DNA of 64,000 nucleotides, taken from Adhaeribacter aerolatus. Its GTDB lineage: Bacteria; Bacteroidota; Bacteroidia; Cytophagales; Hymenobacteraceae. The DNA lies in assembly GCF_007991635.1 (NCBI RefSeq), contig NZ_BJYS01000015.1, positions 62,001 to 126,000 on the forward strand. Direction: 5' to 3'. Made by a program: the position numbers and the translations under genes. The notes under the pieces were generated by a model. The model ran no database searches. It was given only the letters and a program-made list of their open reading frames with translations, and was not told where the DNA came from. This document shows positions 8,844-18,592 of the stretch, one piece after another (position 1 is the first letter of the stretch; each line of letters starts with the position of its first letter).

Positions 8844-10361
8844 TTAATAACCCGGATTCTGCGGATTCAGGTTTGGATTTATTTGTAATTCGTTCCGCGG
8901 TATGGGCATCAGGTAATCGCGGTTCGGATCGAAGTTCGGATGCGGCTCCAGAGAATTAGGTCCTTTGAAAACTTGTTCGCCCAGTTTTCGCCGCTTAATA
9001 TCGTACCAGCGCTTGTATTCAAAGGCCAATTCCAGGCGTCTTTCTTCCAGCACCAGGTTAATAAAATCTGCTTTGCTCATACCGGGTGCCACATTGGCTG
9101 GAAAGTTGGTTTGCCGGCCGGCCCAGTTCCTGGCCCGCGCCCGCACCTCATTTACATACCCGATAGCTTCGGCAGTGGCGCCGTTCACCTCGCCGGCGGC
9201 CTCCGCCGCTATCAACAGTACCTCAGCGTATCGCATGGCGGCGTAGTTTTGGTCAGAGTAACGGCCTTCGGAGTTTGATCTTCCCGTAAACCTAGCATAT
9301 TTAGCAATATGCGGCCGTTTAGTATTCGCGAAGACTGTATATGGCTGTAAAACACCACCAATCCTAGCACTATCATCTATACTTACTTCTTTCCGGTAAT
9401 CCCGGGAATCCCAGGTATTGTAAACCGCCATCGAGGGCACGGCCACACTCCAACCGCTTTTAGGGGCATCTGCCCCCCGTATGCCGGTCATGGGCGGCAT
9501 AATATCATCATTGGCCCCGCCATCGCCACTTACTAACCCCAGAAAATCGATAGCAAAAATATGCTCCTGCAGATTTCCGGGTTGCGGCGCCCGGAACAAG
9601 TCCTGGAAATCAGGCACCAAGCCATAGCCGAACTTGGTTTTATTATCAATTACATACTTGGCTTCGGCATAAGCCTTCGGGTAATCTTGCAAAGTCAGGT
9701 GCACCGAGGCCAGGTAAGAGGCTGCTGTTCCTTTAGAAGGCCGGCTTCTCACGCCCTTGGGTTGCTGGTCGGGTAACCATTGTTTCGCAAATTCCAGGTC
9801 GGCAATTATCTTCTGGTATATTTCGGCCTGCGGGGTTTTGCTAATATCTTTTACGGTGCCGGGGTCGGTAATAAAATAATCGATGTAAGGAATATCGCCG
9901 AAAACCTGCACCAGGTGAAAATAGCTGAAAGCCCGCACAAACCGCGCCTCGGCGATTAAGGGATTTATTTCATTCTCTGTCAATTTTAAAGATTCGCCTC
10001 CCGCAATAGCAGCGTTGGAAGCACTGATAACCTGGTACCAAACCGGCCAGAACTGATTTACCATGTTGTTGTTATCATCCATGTTAAAATCGTTCACCTG
10101 CTGCCTTTCGGCCGGTGTACCGCGGTCGCCAATATCGGCCATGTCGCCGCGCAGTAACAAGGCCGATACAAACTGCCGGCCGTAAAGCCGTTCGGTAGCA
10201 ATCCAGCCATAAGCGCCAAAAATGGCGGTTTCTACATCTTTGGGAGACCTAAACATACTTTCGGGAGCCAGAATACCAACCGGCTTTTCTTCCAGATCCA
10301 CACAACTCAGGAGCAGGCCCGATAGGGTAAGAACCAGAATTTTATTTACTAAATGTTTCAT
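8844..10361 (-). CDS. susD: SusD/RagB-family outer-membrane glycan-binding lipoprotein
   Basis: 505 residues with a lipoprotein signal and lipobox LLLSC (Cys20), so it is lipid-anchored at the outer membrane. It has the SusD layout: an N-terminal TPR-type part (AEARFVRAFSYFHLVQVFGDIPY is the hallmark stretch) and a C-terminal SusD region ending in RRLELAFEYKRWYDIKR and the typical DYLMPIPRNELQINPNLNPQNPGY-like close. It captures a glycan or other nutrient and lids the SusC channel. It lies 26 nt downstream of the susC homologue and is surely co-transcribed with it. The substrate cannot be read from the sequence; nearby genes suggest a sugar or aminosugar glycan. Confidence 0.95.
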   Translation of the reverse strand: MKHLVNKILVLTLSGLLLSCVDLEEKPVGILAPESMFRSPKDVETAIFGAYGWIATERLYGRQFVSALLLRGDMADIGDRGTPAERQQVNDFNMDDNNNMVNQFWPVWYQVISASNAAIAGGESLKLTENEINPLIAEARFVRAFSYFHLVQVFGDIPYIDYFITDPGTVKDISKTPQAEIYQKIIADLEFAKQWLPDQQPKGVRSRPSKGTAASYLASVHLTLQDYPKAYAEAKYVIDNKTKFGYGLVPDFQDLFRAPQPGNLQEHIFAIDFLGLVSGDGGANDDIMPPMTGIRGADAPKSGWSVAVPSMAVYNTWDSRDYRKEVSIDDSARIGGVLQPYTVFANTKRPHIAKYARFTGRSNSEGRYSDQNYAAMRYAEVLLIAAEAAGEVNGATAEAIGYVNEVRARARNWAGRQTNFPANVAPGMSKADFINLVLEERRLELAFEYKRWYDIKRRKLGEQVFKGPNSLEPHPNFDPNRDYLMPIPRNELQINPNLNPQNPGY

Positions 10362-10387
10362 TTTAATTCTTTTTCGGTTAAAAACTT

Positions 10388-13300
10388 TTAAAAACCAATA
10401 TTGATACCTACCGTGTAAGATTTGGCATTGGGGTAGCTGCCATAATCCAGGCCCAGGTTCCGGTTACTGTTGGTAGCCCCTTCCGACATATAATTTACTT
10501 CCGGATCGTAGCCTTTGTATTTGGTTATGGTCCAGATGTTCTGAGCGCTTACGTACACCCGTAGCTTACTCATCTTTAACGAATTAACCACCGTTTCCGG
10601 CAGATTATAACCCAGGGCTACGTTTTTCAGGCGGGCATAACTGCCATCCATTACCCAACGGGTAGATACCCGGCGGGTACGGCCGGAAGCAGCTTTCGGA
10701 ATATCGGTATCTGTATTCGTGGGGGTCCAGCGTTTCAGGGCATCGGTGGTAGCGTTGTTAATACCCGATAACAGGTTAAGCTCCATCAGGGTATAACTTA
10801 AAATATCGTTGCCTTGCGAGCCCTGAAAGAAAATATTCAGGTCAAAACCTTTGTAGCGGAAATCGTTGTTGAAACCCCAGATAAATTTCGGGTGCGGGTT
10901 ACCAATAATGGTGCGGTCATCGCTGTTCAGCACGCCATCGGGTTCGCCGGTTAATTTACCCTGGGCATCTCTTTTGCCATTAATATCCCGGAATTTCTCG
11001 CCGCCGGCCATTCTTTCAAAACCGCCGCCCGGTAAAAATTCATCGCCTTCCTGATACACACCATCGTAAATCCAGCCAAAAATAGTACCTACCGGATAGC
11101 CTTCGCGCAATATGTGGGTGTTGCCTAATCCCACTAAGTGACCCGGTGCCGCAGAATATTGCAACTCATTACCGCCGGGTAATTTGAGTACTTTGTTGCG
11201 GTTCCGAGAAAAATTAATATCCGAACTCCACTGGAATTCGCCTACCAGGTTCCGGGAATTGAGGGTAAATTCAAAACCCTTGTTTTCTACGGAGCCTATA
11301 TTCTGTAACTGGTTAGGATAGCCGGAATATTGCGGCAATTGTACACTAAAGAGTAAATCGCGGGTTACACTCCGGTAATAATCCACAATAAAGTTCAGAC
11401 GATTATCCAGGAAACTAATATCAGTACCAATGTCCAGTTGGGCCGTTGTTTCCCAGGTTAAGTCATTATTGGCAACTACCGTGGGTCTTACCGCATTAAC
11501 TGCTAAACCATCAATAACCGAGTATACGTTCGAGAAACGGGCCAATGTCTGGTAAGGAGCAATGGCCTGATTGCCGGTTAAACCATAGCTAACCCGCCAT
11601 TTCCATTGACTAATAGCACTAATACCCTGCATAAAAGGTTCGCTCATCATTTTCCAGGCAAAAGCGCCGGAAGGGAATGTGGCCCACTTATGATTTTTAC
11701 TGAAATTAGAAGAACCATCGCGCCGGATAGTAGCGGTAAATAAATAACGGTCGAGCAAAGACAAATTAGCCCGGCCATAGTAAGAACCCAGTTGCCACTC
11801 AGTTAACCCAGAAGACGGGCTTTGCCAAACCGAAGATCCGCCCAAATTCCAGTAAGAGCCTGCGTTTGTAATAAAGGACTGACCCGTGCCTCCCCAGTTT
11901 TCGCTGGAAGATGTTTGGTAGGAATAGCCGCCCATCACCGAAAAATTACTTGACTGGCCAAAGTCTCTGGTATAGGTTAAATAGTTTTCGTTCAGGAGCA
12001 GGGTACTTTTAGAACCTGATACCGTGGCCTCACCGCCAACCGTCCGGCCGACATTAAGCGTAGTTGGCGCAAAATAGCCGGCACGGCCGCTGTTAGTGGT
12101 AGCACCAATGGTTGTCCGGAATTTAAGTCCTTTCAGAATATCATACTCGCCGAAAAAGTTACCCTGAATGCGGTCGTTCAGCGACTCGTTTTCTAATTGC
12201 GTGGCTACAGCATACGGGTTGTCCTGCGGGTCGTTTAACCGGGCAACGGTAAACCGGCCGGTTGTGGGGTCGATAATCGGTTGATCGGGCTCAAACTTAA
12301 AGGCCGCCGAAATTACTCCGGGCGTAAGGCCCCCGGAACCTTCCTGCGTATAGGCCTGCTGCTGCGAAGCCCGCTGGGCAAATAAATTCAAGCCTACTTT
12401 CAGCTTTTCTGAAGCCTTAATATCAATATTACTGGTAACCGAAAACCGCTTATATCCGGAGTTCAGAATCACCCCTTTCTGGTCGTAGTAATTACCGGAG
12501 ATGTAGTAATTTACGTTTTCACCGCCACCCGAGAAAGAAAGCTGGTGATTCTGGATACCGCCTTTTTGAAATATTAAATCCTGCCAGTCGGTATTGGCGT
12601 TGGCTGTTCCCAAATCAAAAGTAGGCCGGGCTTCTTTTATATAATCCCTAAACTGATCAGCATTTAATAAATCCAGCCGGTTAATCTCGTTCTGCGAAGA
12701 AACCGATGAATTGATATTAATGCGGGGTTTGCCGGTTTTCCCTCTTTTGGTGGTAATCATGATTACCCCGTTCGCGCCCCTTGAACCGTAAATAGCCGTA
12801 GCCGATGCATCTTTTAATACTTCCAGCGACTCAATATCTTCCGGGGGAGGCAATGCGCCGCCCACAAAACCATCTACTACGTAAATCGGGTCGCTGCTGG
12901 CGTTAATAGAGGTACCACCCCGGATACGCACTTTAAAAGATGCCCCGGGAGCGCCGTTATTGGCCTGGATTTGGACACCAGCCGCCCGGCCTTGCAGGGC
13001 CTGCACGGTACCCTGCGCCGGGTAAGCCGACAATTCTTCCGACGAGACAGATGCCACCGCCCCGGTTACATCGCTTTTCTTAACGGTTCCGTAACCTACC
13101 ACCACTACTTCTTCCATGGCTTTGGCATCCATAACCAGGGTTACGTTAATGGTGGTACGGTTATTAATTGCTACTTCCTGCGAAACATAACCGATATAGG
13201 AAAACACCAGGGTTCCGGTGGCACTGGGCAAGCTCAGGGAATAGTTTCCTTCTACATCAGAAGTAGTTCCTACGGTAGAGCCTTTTAACACAATGGTTAC

Positions 13301-13438
13301 GCCCGGCAGGGCTTCCCCGCCATTGCCGGTCACTTTTCCTCTGACCGCTATACCCTGGGCAAAAGCTCCGGCAACCAGTAACAGGCAGAACGGAAGCAGC
13401 ATCAGCAACTTTAATTTAAACGATAATTTTTTACTCAT
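10388..13438 (-). CDS. susC: SusC/RagA-family TonB-dependent outer-membrane transporter
   Basis: 1016 residues. A signal peptide (~1-27, ending GAFAQG) is followed by a CarboxypepD_reg-like domain (~30-115, with GTTSDVEGNYSL and FSYIGYVSQ). The SusC linker VVVGYGTVKKSDVTGAV leads to the plug domain (~125-235, with GVQIQ, DPIYVVDG and ATAIYGSRGANGVI). A ~770-residue 22-strand barrel ends in YTVGINIGF with the terminal aromatic residue. It imports a large substrate using TonB energy, in complex with the SusD lipoprotein downstream. It is the first gene of the susCD unit; the 114-nt gap in front of it holds a short palindrome at 13530-13548. No N-terminal sigma-interacting domain is present, so it is not an anti-sigma transducer. 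Confidence 0.96.
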   Translation of the reverse strand: MSKKLSFKLKLLMLLPFCLLLVAGAFAQGIAVRGKVTGNGGEALPGVTIVLKGSTVGTTSDVEGNYSLSLPSATGTLVFSYIGYVSQEVAINNRTTINVTLVMDAKAMEEVVVVGYGTVKKSDVTGAVASVSSEELSAYPAQGTVQALQGRAAGVQIQANNGAPGASFKVRIRGGTSINASSDPIYVVDGFVGGALPPPEDIESLEVLKDASATAIYGSRGANGVIMITTKRGKTGKPRININSSVSSQNEINRLDLLNADQFRDYIKEARPTFDLGTANANTDWQDLIFQKGGIQNHQLSFSGGGENVNYYISGNYYDQKGVILNSGYKRFSVTSNIDIKASEKLKVGLNLFAQRASQQQAYTQEGSGGLTPGVISAAFKFEPDQPIIDPTTGRFTVARLNDPQDNPYAVATQLENESLNDRIQGNFFGEYDILKGLKFRTTIGATTNSGRAGYFAPTTLNVGRTVGGEATVSGSKSTLLLNENYLTYTRDFGQSSNFSVMGGYSYQTSSSENWGGTGQSFITNAGSYWNLGGSSVWQSPSSGLTEWQLGSYYGRANLSLLDRYLFTATIRRDGSSNFSKNHKWATFPSGAFAWKMMSEPFMQGISAISQWKWRVSYGLTGNQAIAPYQTLARFSNVYSVIDGLAVNAVRPTVVANNDLTWETTAQLDIGTDISFLDNRLNFIVDYYRSVTRDLLFSVQLPQYSGYPNQLQNIGSVENKGFEFTLNSRNLVGEFQWSSDINFSRNRNKVLKLPGGNELQYSAAPGHLVGLGNTHILREGYPVGTIFGWIYDGVYQEGDEFLPGGGFERMAGGEKFRDINGKRDAQGKLTGEPDGVLNSDDRTIIGNPHPKFIWGFNNDFRYKGFDLNIFFQGSQGNDILSYTLMELNLLSGINNATTDALKRWTPTNTDTDIPKAASGRTRRVSTRWVMDGSYARLKNVALGYNLPETVVNSLKMSKLRVYVSAQNIWTITKYKGYDPEVNYMSEGATNSNRNLGLDYGSYPNAKSYTVGINIGF

Positions 13439-13529
13439 ACTTTAATTTTTAACTGGGTGGATAATAAAAGAAAAACAATGTAATTTATGATCTTTTTATA
13501 AAGAAAGCCACAATAATTTTTGTAAATAA

Positions 13530-13548
13530 TAGGATTTATCCAATCCTA
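13530..13548. promoter_or_regulatory. 7-bp perfect inverted repeat ahead of susC
   Basis: TAGGATT and AATCCTA flank the 5-nt centre TATCC. It lies between the stop of the propeller gene and susC, about 90 nt before the susC start. It could be an operator for susC or a weak terminator stem; no T-run follows it in the minus direction, which favours a binding site. Confidence 0.35.
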
Positions 13549-13552
13549 CACG

Positions 13553-15049
13553 TTAGTTCTTTAGTTGGTTAAGGGTGTAGCAAATAGTTTTATTTGTCAG
13601 GACTTGACCGGTGCTGGATGCTAAACTTCCTAAACGGAGCTCATAAATATACCCGGGCTTCAGGGTGCCCAAGGTTAACGATACCCGTTTGCGGTCGGCC
13701 GAGACCTTTACAGCGGTAACCGGAATATTTTGTACGTCGAACTGGTCGGAACCGTATTTTGCCTGATATTGGTAGAAATAATGCTTGAATTTATAGTTGT
13801 CCGGGTTACTGGCAGTAGCTGCTTCCAGCGGTTGGGTAAAGGTTAAATCAAAACCGGTGGAGGTCAGATTCATTTGGTAAATATCCAGGAGTGGCTGGCC
13901 GGTAAATACAATCCGCTGAATACCTTCGTCGCCGGCCCAGCCATGGTCGCTCTGACCCACCCACAAACTGCCATCAGGGGCAAACGCCAGCCGGTTATTA
14001 CCTTTACGTAGTCCCTGCCCATCCAGAAATGGCGTGCAGGCCCCTTGCAGCGTACCATTTACCCGCTCCAGCATTACCCGCACAATCCGTTCCTGGTTCA
14101 TTTCGCCCACCAGCAACTGGCCGCCAAACGGACCGAATTTGCCACCGGTATTATCAAAAACGGGTTGTGTAACCGAATTGGCCATAATATTATGCGGGAA
14201 TAAAACGGCTGCCCGAACGCGCGCTTTATCTAATTCCGCGATGGGTATTTCATAAGGGTTTTGGCCTGCCCGGCCTTGCTGCCATACCAAGCCAGCCGGG
14301 TGACCGTAGAATTTACCTTCCTGCACTTCGTATAAAGGGCTGGTACCTACCCAATCCCCCTGGTTATCGGTTACTAATAAATTTCCTTCACCATCCAGTA
14401 CCAGGCCGTTTGGCGAACGAAAGCCGCTGGCGTACGGCGATAATTTACCGGCCGGCGTTAACTTCATTATCCATCCCCGGTAAGGAACTAACGAAAACAT
14501 CTGGCGGCCGTACTTGCCCAGCATAGTAGAATCCAGTTTGCCCCGCACTTCGGGCCGGATGCCGCCGTTGGGCGAGGCGGTATTGAGTGCAATAAATAAA
14601 TTGCCTTGTTTGTCTTTCACCGGCCCATAATTAAACTCATGAAAATTACCCGAAATGCCAAAATCGTCGGTTACTGTTTCGTACAAATCGGCTTGCCCAT
14701 CGCCGTCGGTGTCTTTTACCCTGGTTAATTCCGGGCGCTGCATTACTAATATTTCCGAATTGCTAACTACTAATATTCCGAGCGGGTCGTGGAGGCCGTG
14801 GGCAAATACGCGCCATTGTTTGGTTTGCGGGTTATAAATCATTATTTCGCCCCGACTAAAGCCGGCTACCAGCTCGCCGTTAGGCAAAAATTCTAGGGCA
14901 CCGGTTTCACTTACCAGGTTATCCGGCATCGGGATAGATTCTACGCGGTAAGCCGGTATCGTATCGGGCTTAGGTTTGGGTTTAACCGGCACCGCGCCCG
15001 TCAGCCATCCCGCTAAAAAGAGCAACAAAAAGAACCAGCCTGATTTCAT
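13553..15049 (-). CDS. Secreted sorbosone-dehydrogenase-like beta-propeller protein (DUF7133 type)
   Basis: 498 residues with a signal peptide (~1-19, GWLTGAVP) and a Pro/Lys-rich linker. A six-bladed propeller runs to about residue 385, with NHL/SNDH-like blades: EFLPNGELVAGF, YASGFRSPNGLVLDG and a Ca-type DTDGDGQADLY loop. A small C-terminal beta domain (~400-498) follows. The family resembles glucose/sorbosone dehydrogenases and is common in Bacteroidota and Planctomycetota sugar regions; the true reaction is unproven. It starts inside the stop codon of the upstream cupredoxin gene (ATGA overlap at 15046-15049), so the two are coupled, and the cupredoxin is a plausible electron acceptor. 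Confidence 0.85.
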   Translation of the reverse strand: MKSGWFFLLLFLAGWLTGAVPVKPKPKPDTIPAYRVESIPMPDNLVSETGALEFLPNGELVAGFSRGEIMIYNPQTKQWRVFAHGLHDPLGILVVSNSEILVMQRPELTRVKDTDGDGQADLYETVTDDFGISGNFHEFNYGPVKDKQGNLFIALNTASPNGGIRPEVRGKLDSTMLGKYGRQMFSLVPYRGWIMKLTPAGKLSPYASGFRSPNGLVLDGEGNLLVTDNQGDWVGTSPLYEVQEGKFYGHPAGLVWQQGRAGQNPYEIPIAELDKARVRAAVLFPHNIMANSVTQPVFDNTGGKFGPFGGQLLVGEMNQERIVRVMLERVNGTLQGACTPFLDGQGLRKGNNRLAFAPDGSLWVGQSDHGWAGDEGIQRIVFTGQPLLDIYQMNLTSTGFDLTFTQPLEAATASNPDNYKFKHYFYQYQAKYGSDQFDVQNIPVTAVKVSADRKRVSLTLGTLKPGYIYELRLGSLASSTGQVLTNKTICYTLNQLKN

Positions 15050-16182
15050 AACTTCACTCCTTCCTTCGGGGTCATGGTAATACTAAAATGGCGGGCCTGC
15101 CGCGCCGAAAGCTTTAAGGTACCATTTATCCATTTACCGGCCGTAGATGCATACTGCACGCCATCTGCCGGATCTGTTACCAGCCATATTTTTTGGCGAT
15201 TACCGGGTATGCGGAAAGTCCGGATTAAACCGGTACCATCGGTTTTGGGCTTAATTAATTCGTAAACCATTGTCCCGTTCAGCGTGTACCGGAATTCCGG
15301 GTAACGGTCTTGCAACTGATAGCCTTTAAAGGCCACTACCGGAATATTCTCGGGATTATTTAGCCGCAACGGGTACTGGGTTTTGTCGCGATAAAATATT
15401 TGGCCCAGCACAATACCGTAAGAGTCGCCTTTGCCTTTCCAGGAATCCGAGTTATCCAGAAAGCCGCCCTGCCAGGCGTAGCGTAGCCGGCAGGTACCGG
15501 CATCCCAGCAGTAAGACAGCTTCTGGGGTAAACTAACCGCAATAGCCGCCGGACTGGCATCGGGCATAAACACCCGGTACAGGAAAGGCGCTTCCAATTC
15601 GTACGGGTGAGCAGGTTTGGCCGCGTGAGCCGCATGGACATTCTCCGGGGAGGTACCCGGTGTCGCCAAAATATTATCGGTGCGCCGGGTTGGTGGAATA
15701 TTTAAGTCATTCTGCAGCGGTGGCAAAGCGGCTTCGCTTACGTACATGGCGCCGTACATAATAAACCCGTGACCAGGATAAGTACAAACATAAGGATAAG
15801 CTCCCTGGACTTTGGGGGCGGTAAAAGTAATCGCTTTTGTTTCTTCCGGCGACAGTACCGGTATGCTCCACAATATTTGCGGTGAGGAAGGAATAAAATT
15901 TAGTTTAGCACCCTGCTCACCTAGTTTTAAAGCGGCATTAACCACGGCTTCGCGCGCACCGGGCCGGGTAATGAGCAGGTTATGGCTCATGTCGTCGGTG
16001 TTGGTTAAAATTAACTTTACCCGGGCGCCCGGCTTTACCTGGAACCGTACCATATTGTACTGCAAACCCGCTATGGCTTTAAGATGAATGGTCGTAACCG
16101 AATCTGCTACTGGTTGCGCGTACGCCTGCAAGACCACCAGGTAAACCAACAGCAAGAATAAAAACCGGTAATATTTAAACAC
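15046..16182 (-). CDS. Secreted azurin/plastocyanin-like cupredoxin with extra C-terminal domain
   Basis: 378 residues; signal peptide ~1-22 (QAYAQ). A cupredoxin fold spans ~30-150 with all four type-1 copper ligands visible: His67 (DMSHNLL), Cys133 and His138 (VCTYPGHG), and Met142. A ~200-residue domain follows (~185-378) with CWDAGTCRLRYAW and DPADGVQYASTAGKW. Related domains occur with cytochrome c and propeller dehydrogenases in Bacteroidota; its own function is unknown. The protein should be a periplasmic electron carrier. It is translationally coupled to the downstream propeller gene, suggesting the pair forms a copper-linked sugar oxidation unit (inference). The SGNH gene lies 39 nt upstream, so this is probably one operon. 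Confidence 0.85.
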   Translation of the reverse strand: MFKYYRFLFLLLVYLVVLQAYAQPVADSVTTIHLKAIAGLQYNMVRFQVKPGARVKLILTNTDDMSHNLLITRPGAREAVVNAALKLGEQGAKLNFIPSSPQILWSIPVLSPEETKAITFTAPKVQGAYPYVCTYPGHGFIMYGAMYVSEAALPPLQNDLNIPPTRRTDNILATPGTSPENVHAAHAAKPAHPYELEAPFLYRVFMPDASPAAIAVSLPQKLSYCWDAGTCRLRYAWQGGFLDNSDSWKGKGDSYGIVLGQIFYRDKTQYPLRLNNPENIPVVAFKGYQLQDRYPEFRYTLNGTMVYELIKPKTDGTGLIRTFRIPGNRQKIWLVTDPADGVQYASTAGKWINGTLKLSARQARHFSITMTPKEGVKL

Positions 16183-16221
16183 GAAGGATGATAGATTATA
16201 GGCTAACTCACTTTAATAAAA

Positions 16222-16989
16222 TCAGGCTTTAACTGTTTGGAGCCAGGCTTCAGCCATTAATTTAGCCCCGGCTATGGTGGTATGCACACCATCATAAGTC
16301 CAGTAAGTACTCGGGGCAACTTTTCGGGCCTGGTCGAAAACGCTTTGGTAAGGAATAAAAGCAGCGCTGAAATTTTCGGCTATTTTGCGGGCAGCTAACT
16401 GGTAATCTTTAAAAGCCGGATCCCAGTTTTCGTAATTTCCTTTAATACCGGTTACCCCAAATGGCTCGCCAATAATAAATTTCACATCGGGCAAATTTTG
16501 CTTCGTACGGTCGAGTAAAGCACGGTAATCGTCCTGGTATTTTTTAAGCGAGCCGGCATAACCTTTTTTAATAATATGCCAATGGTCGTTCACGCCTATT
16601 AATATGCTCAGCACATTAGGTTTCAGGTCGAGGGTATCGGTTTGCCAACGGTCGGCTAACTGGTAAACTTTATCGGCGCTGACACCCCGGTTATAGATCT
16701 GCAGCGTTTTGCCAGGGAATTTTTGCAACATTTCGGCCGCCGCCAGGTAAGCATAACCACTACCCAAAGCAGGCGCACTGTTCTGGTTTTTATTTTCCCG
16801 TTTCCGGCCGGCATCCGTAATCGAATCACCCTGAAACAACACAATGTCATTTTTAGCTAAGGTTATCTGGCGGCCTTTGCCGGCGGCCAACCCCGCCTCC
16901 ACTATTTCGGGGATAGCCCAAGTGGCTAATCCACCTATAGTTGCTTTCTTAAGAAAATCTCGACGGCCGGTATTATTTTCTGTTTTCAA
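16222..16989 (-). CDS. Tat-exported SGNH/GDSL-family esterase
   Basis: 255 residues. The N-terminus has a twin-arginine motif (GRRDFLKKA) with a moderately hydrophobic stretch, so it is probably exported folded. SGNH blocks are complete: block I GDSIT (Ser56), block II NRGVS (Gly102), block III GVND (Asn134) and block V DGVH (Asp233, His236). This family includes carbohydrate acetylesterases such as rhamnogalacturonan acetylesterases, and the sugar context makes a glycan deacetylase the best guess. Lysophospholipase-type activity cannot be excluded. It lies 73 nt downstream of the enolase-superfamily gene. Confidence 0.88.
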   Translation of the reverse strand: MKTENNTGRRDFLKKATIGGLATWAIPEIVEAGLAAGKGRQITLAKNDIVLFQGDSITDAGRKRENKNQNSAPALGSGYAYLAAAEMLQKFPGKTLQIYNRGVSADKVYQLADRWQTDTLDLKPNVLSILIGVNDHWHIIKKGYAGSLKKYQDDYRALLDRTKQNLPDVKFIIGEPFGVTGIKGNYENWDPAFKDYQLAARKIAENFSAAFIPYQSVFDQARKVAPSTYWTYDGVHTTIAGAKLMAEAWLQTVKA

Positions 16990-17062
16990 ATTTTAAAAAT
17001 GTACAATACGCAAGTGTAAAATAATATTTAAAACAGGGCTTCCCAGGCTGCAATAGCTTTAT

Positions 17063-18448
17063 TTAAACTGCCGGAAACATTTGCTGGTAATGGGCCGAAG
17101 GCTCCAGAATGCCGCCGCTGCGCTGGTAAAATTCTTTCGATAACTCGAAAACACCGTTACGGGCCTGCGACCAGGAAGCGCCTGCCGCCGGGTTATATTT
17201 AACCATATTGGCCCAGTTGCGGTAGTTCATGTCGCCGTTGGTTTCCATCAGGCCCATGCCTAAACCCGGAAAAGGCGCTATCCGGCCGGCCAGGTTCCGG
17301 TGCCAGTCAATCAGAATGGGGTTTACGGTTAAATCGGCGCACAAACAGGGCACGTTACGCTCTTGCGCCAGTTTGGCCAGTTTCATAGATAAGCTCAGCG
17401 TTTTGGCAATGCCCTTTAGCACAATGGCCCCGTAGCCTTGTTGTAAACGCCGCATGGCCCCAGCCTCGTCGTGCACACTTTCGTCGCCGGCTACCCGGAT
17501 GCCCACGTCGCCTACTTCTTCGTCGTTTTGCTCGTTTAGCGGTTCCTCTATCAATAATATCTGGTCGAAAGCGCCTATTTTTTTGGCATGGTCGAGGTAG
17601 CGTAAAAGTGTTTCCTTTTTCTCGTACCGGGCGTTCGGATCCAGGGTATAAATCAGCTTGCCGTTCTTTGTATGGTTGGTGCGGGCATTTTTTAAGGTAT
17701 TATGGATCTGGGTAAGCTTATCCATATCCTTCTGCAGCATTTCGGCTTGCGAGCCCGGCTGACCGGTTTTAATTTTAATTACAAAATAACCTTGCTCCGC
17801 CGCTTTCTTTAAATCCGTCATGGGCATACCGTAAGGTACCTGGTACATAATGGCTATTTTGTCGTTGTGGTACGACAGGGCTTTCCGGTAGGGTGCCGGA
17901 ATAAAGGCATCGAAAGATTTAAAGTTGTTTTCGGCGGCGTACAGCAACCAGGCGGCATTATCTACACTTACCAGCGCATTGTAAATAAAGTTTATATTCA
18001 GGTCCGGCTTACCCGTAAGGCGCTTGCCTTCGGAGATAACATCCGGCAATATTTTATCGAATAATTCTACGGGGGTGGTAAACGGCGTTTTCTTTACCAG
18101 GTGCAAAGTTTTCTCGGCGAGGGCATACATAATAGCATTTCCCCCCGTTTCGGAGTGAGCCGCAAAAAAATCGGCATCGCTGTACAAAACGCTTTGGGTA
18201 GCCAAGCCTATTTTACCTTGATGCTTTTCCGAATCCATCCGGGAAACGGCTTGCCATAATTCGGTAAGAAAGCCGCCTTTAAAGCCAAAGGGGCGGATTA
18301 GTTTTTCGCGTTCAAAATTAGAATCGGTACGGGTTACCCGAATGGTTTTTAGTTGTTCTGGCATGGATGGTTCAAATATTTGCGGGAGGCTTACATTACT
18401 CAGCGCCGCAAAAGCACCTGCATTTTTTATAAAATTTCTTCTATTCAT
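17063..18448 (-). CDS. Exported enolase-superfamily (mandelate racemase/muconate lactonizing) protein
   Basis: 461 residues; longer than typical family members because of a Tat-like N-terminus (NRRNFIKNAG). The barrel carries the superfamily residues: the KxK pair Lys225/Lys227 (VIKIKTG), metal ligands Asp270 (YTLDPNA), Glu301 or Glu302 (IEEPLNE) and Asp322/Glu323 (AGDES), and Lys345 on the last strands. It should abstract a proton alpha to a carboxylate, so sugar-acid dehydratase, epimerase (dipeptide epimerase-like) or cycloisomerase activities are candidates. Export of such an enzyme is unusual. It lies in a minus-strand series with the SGNH esterase and the DUF5009 membrane protein. Confidence 0.85.
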   Translation of the reverse strand: MNRRNFIKNAGAFAALSNVSLPQIFEPSMPEQLKTIRVTRTDSNFEREKLIRPFGFKGGFLTELWQAVSRMDSEKHQGKIGLATQSVLYSDADFFAAHSETGGNAIMYALAEKTLHLVKKTPFTTPVELFDKILPDVISEGKRLTGKPDLNINFIYNALVSVDNAAWLLYAAENNFKSFDAFIPAPYRKALSYHNDKIAIMYQVPYGMPMTDLKKAAEQGYFVIKIKTGQPGSQAEMLQKDMDKLTQIHNTLKNARTNHTKNGKLIYTLDPNARYEKKETLLRYLDHAKKIGAFDQILLIEEPLNEQNDEEVGDVGIRVAGDESVHDEAGAMRRLQQGYGAIVLKGIAKTLSLSMKLAKLAQERNVPCLCADLTVNPILIDWHRNLAGRIAPFPGLGMGLMETNGDMNYRNWANMVKYNPAAGASWSQARNGVFELSKEFYQRSGGILEPSAHYQQMFPAV

Positions 18449-18592
18449 TTTTACTAATTCGGATTAGGCAAAATCCAGATCGCCTTCTTCGAAGGCTAGG
18501 TTGTTTTTCTAAAATAATCGTTCAATGAGCGTATTCGTGGGCATATATTACTGCAGAGCTTTTAGCCTAAATAATTAATATAGGCGGGGCTG

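Noticed and set aside
13439-13552. Bacteroidota -33/-7 promoter before susC
   Set aside because: A TACATTG-like box is present, but a TTTG box at the right distance is not clear.
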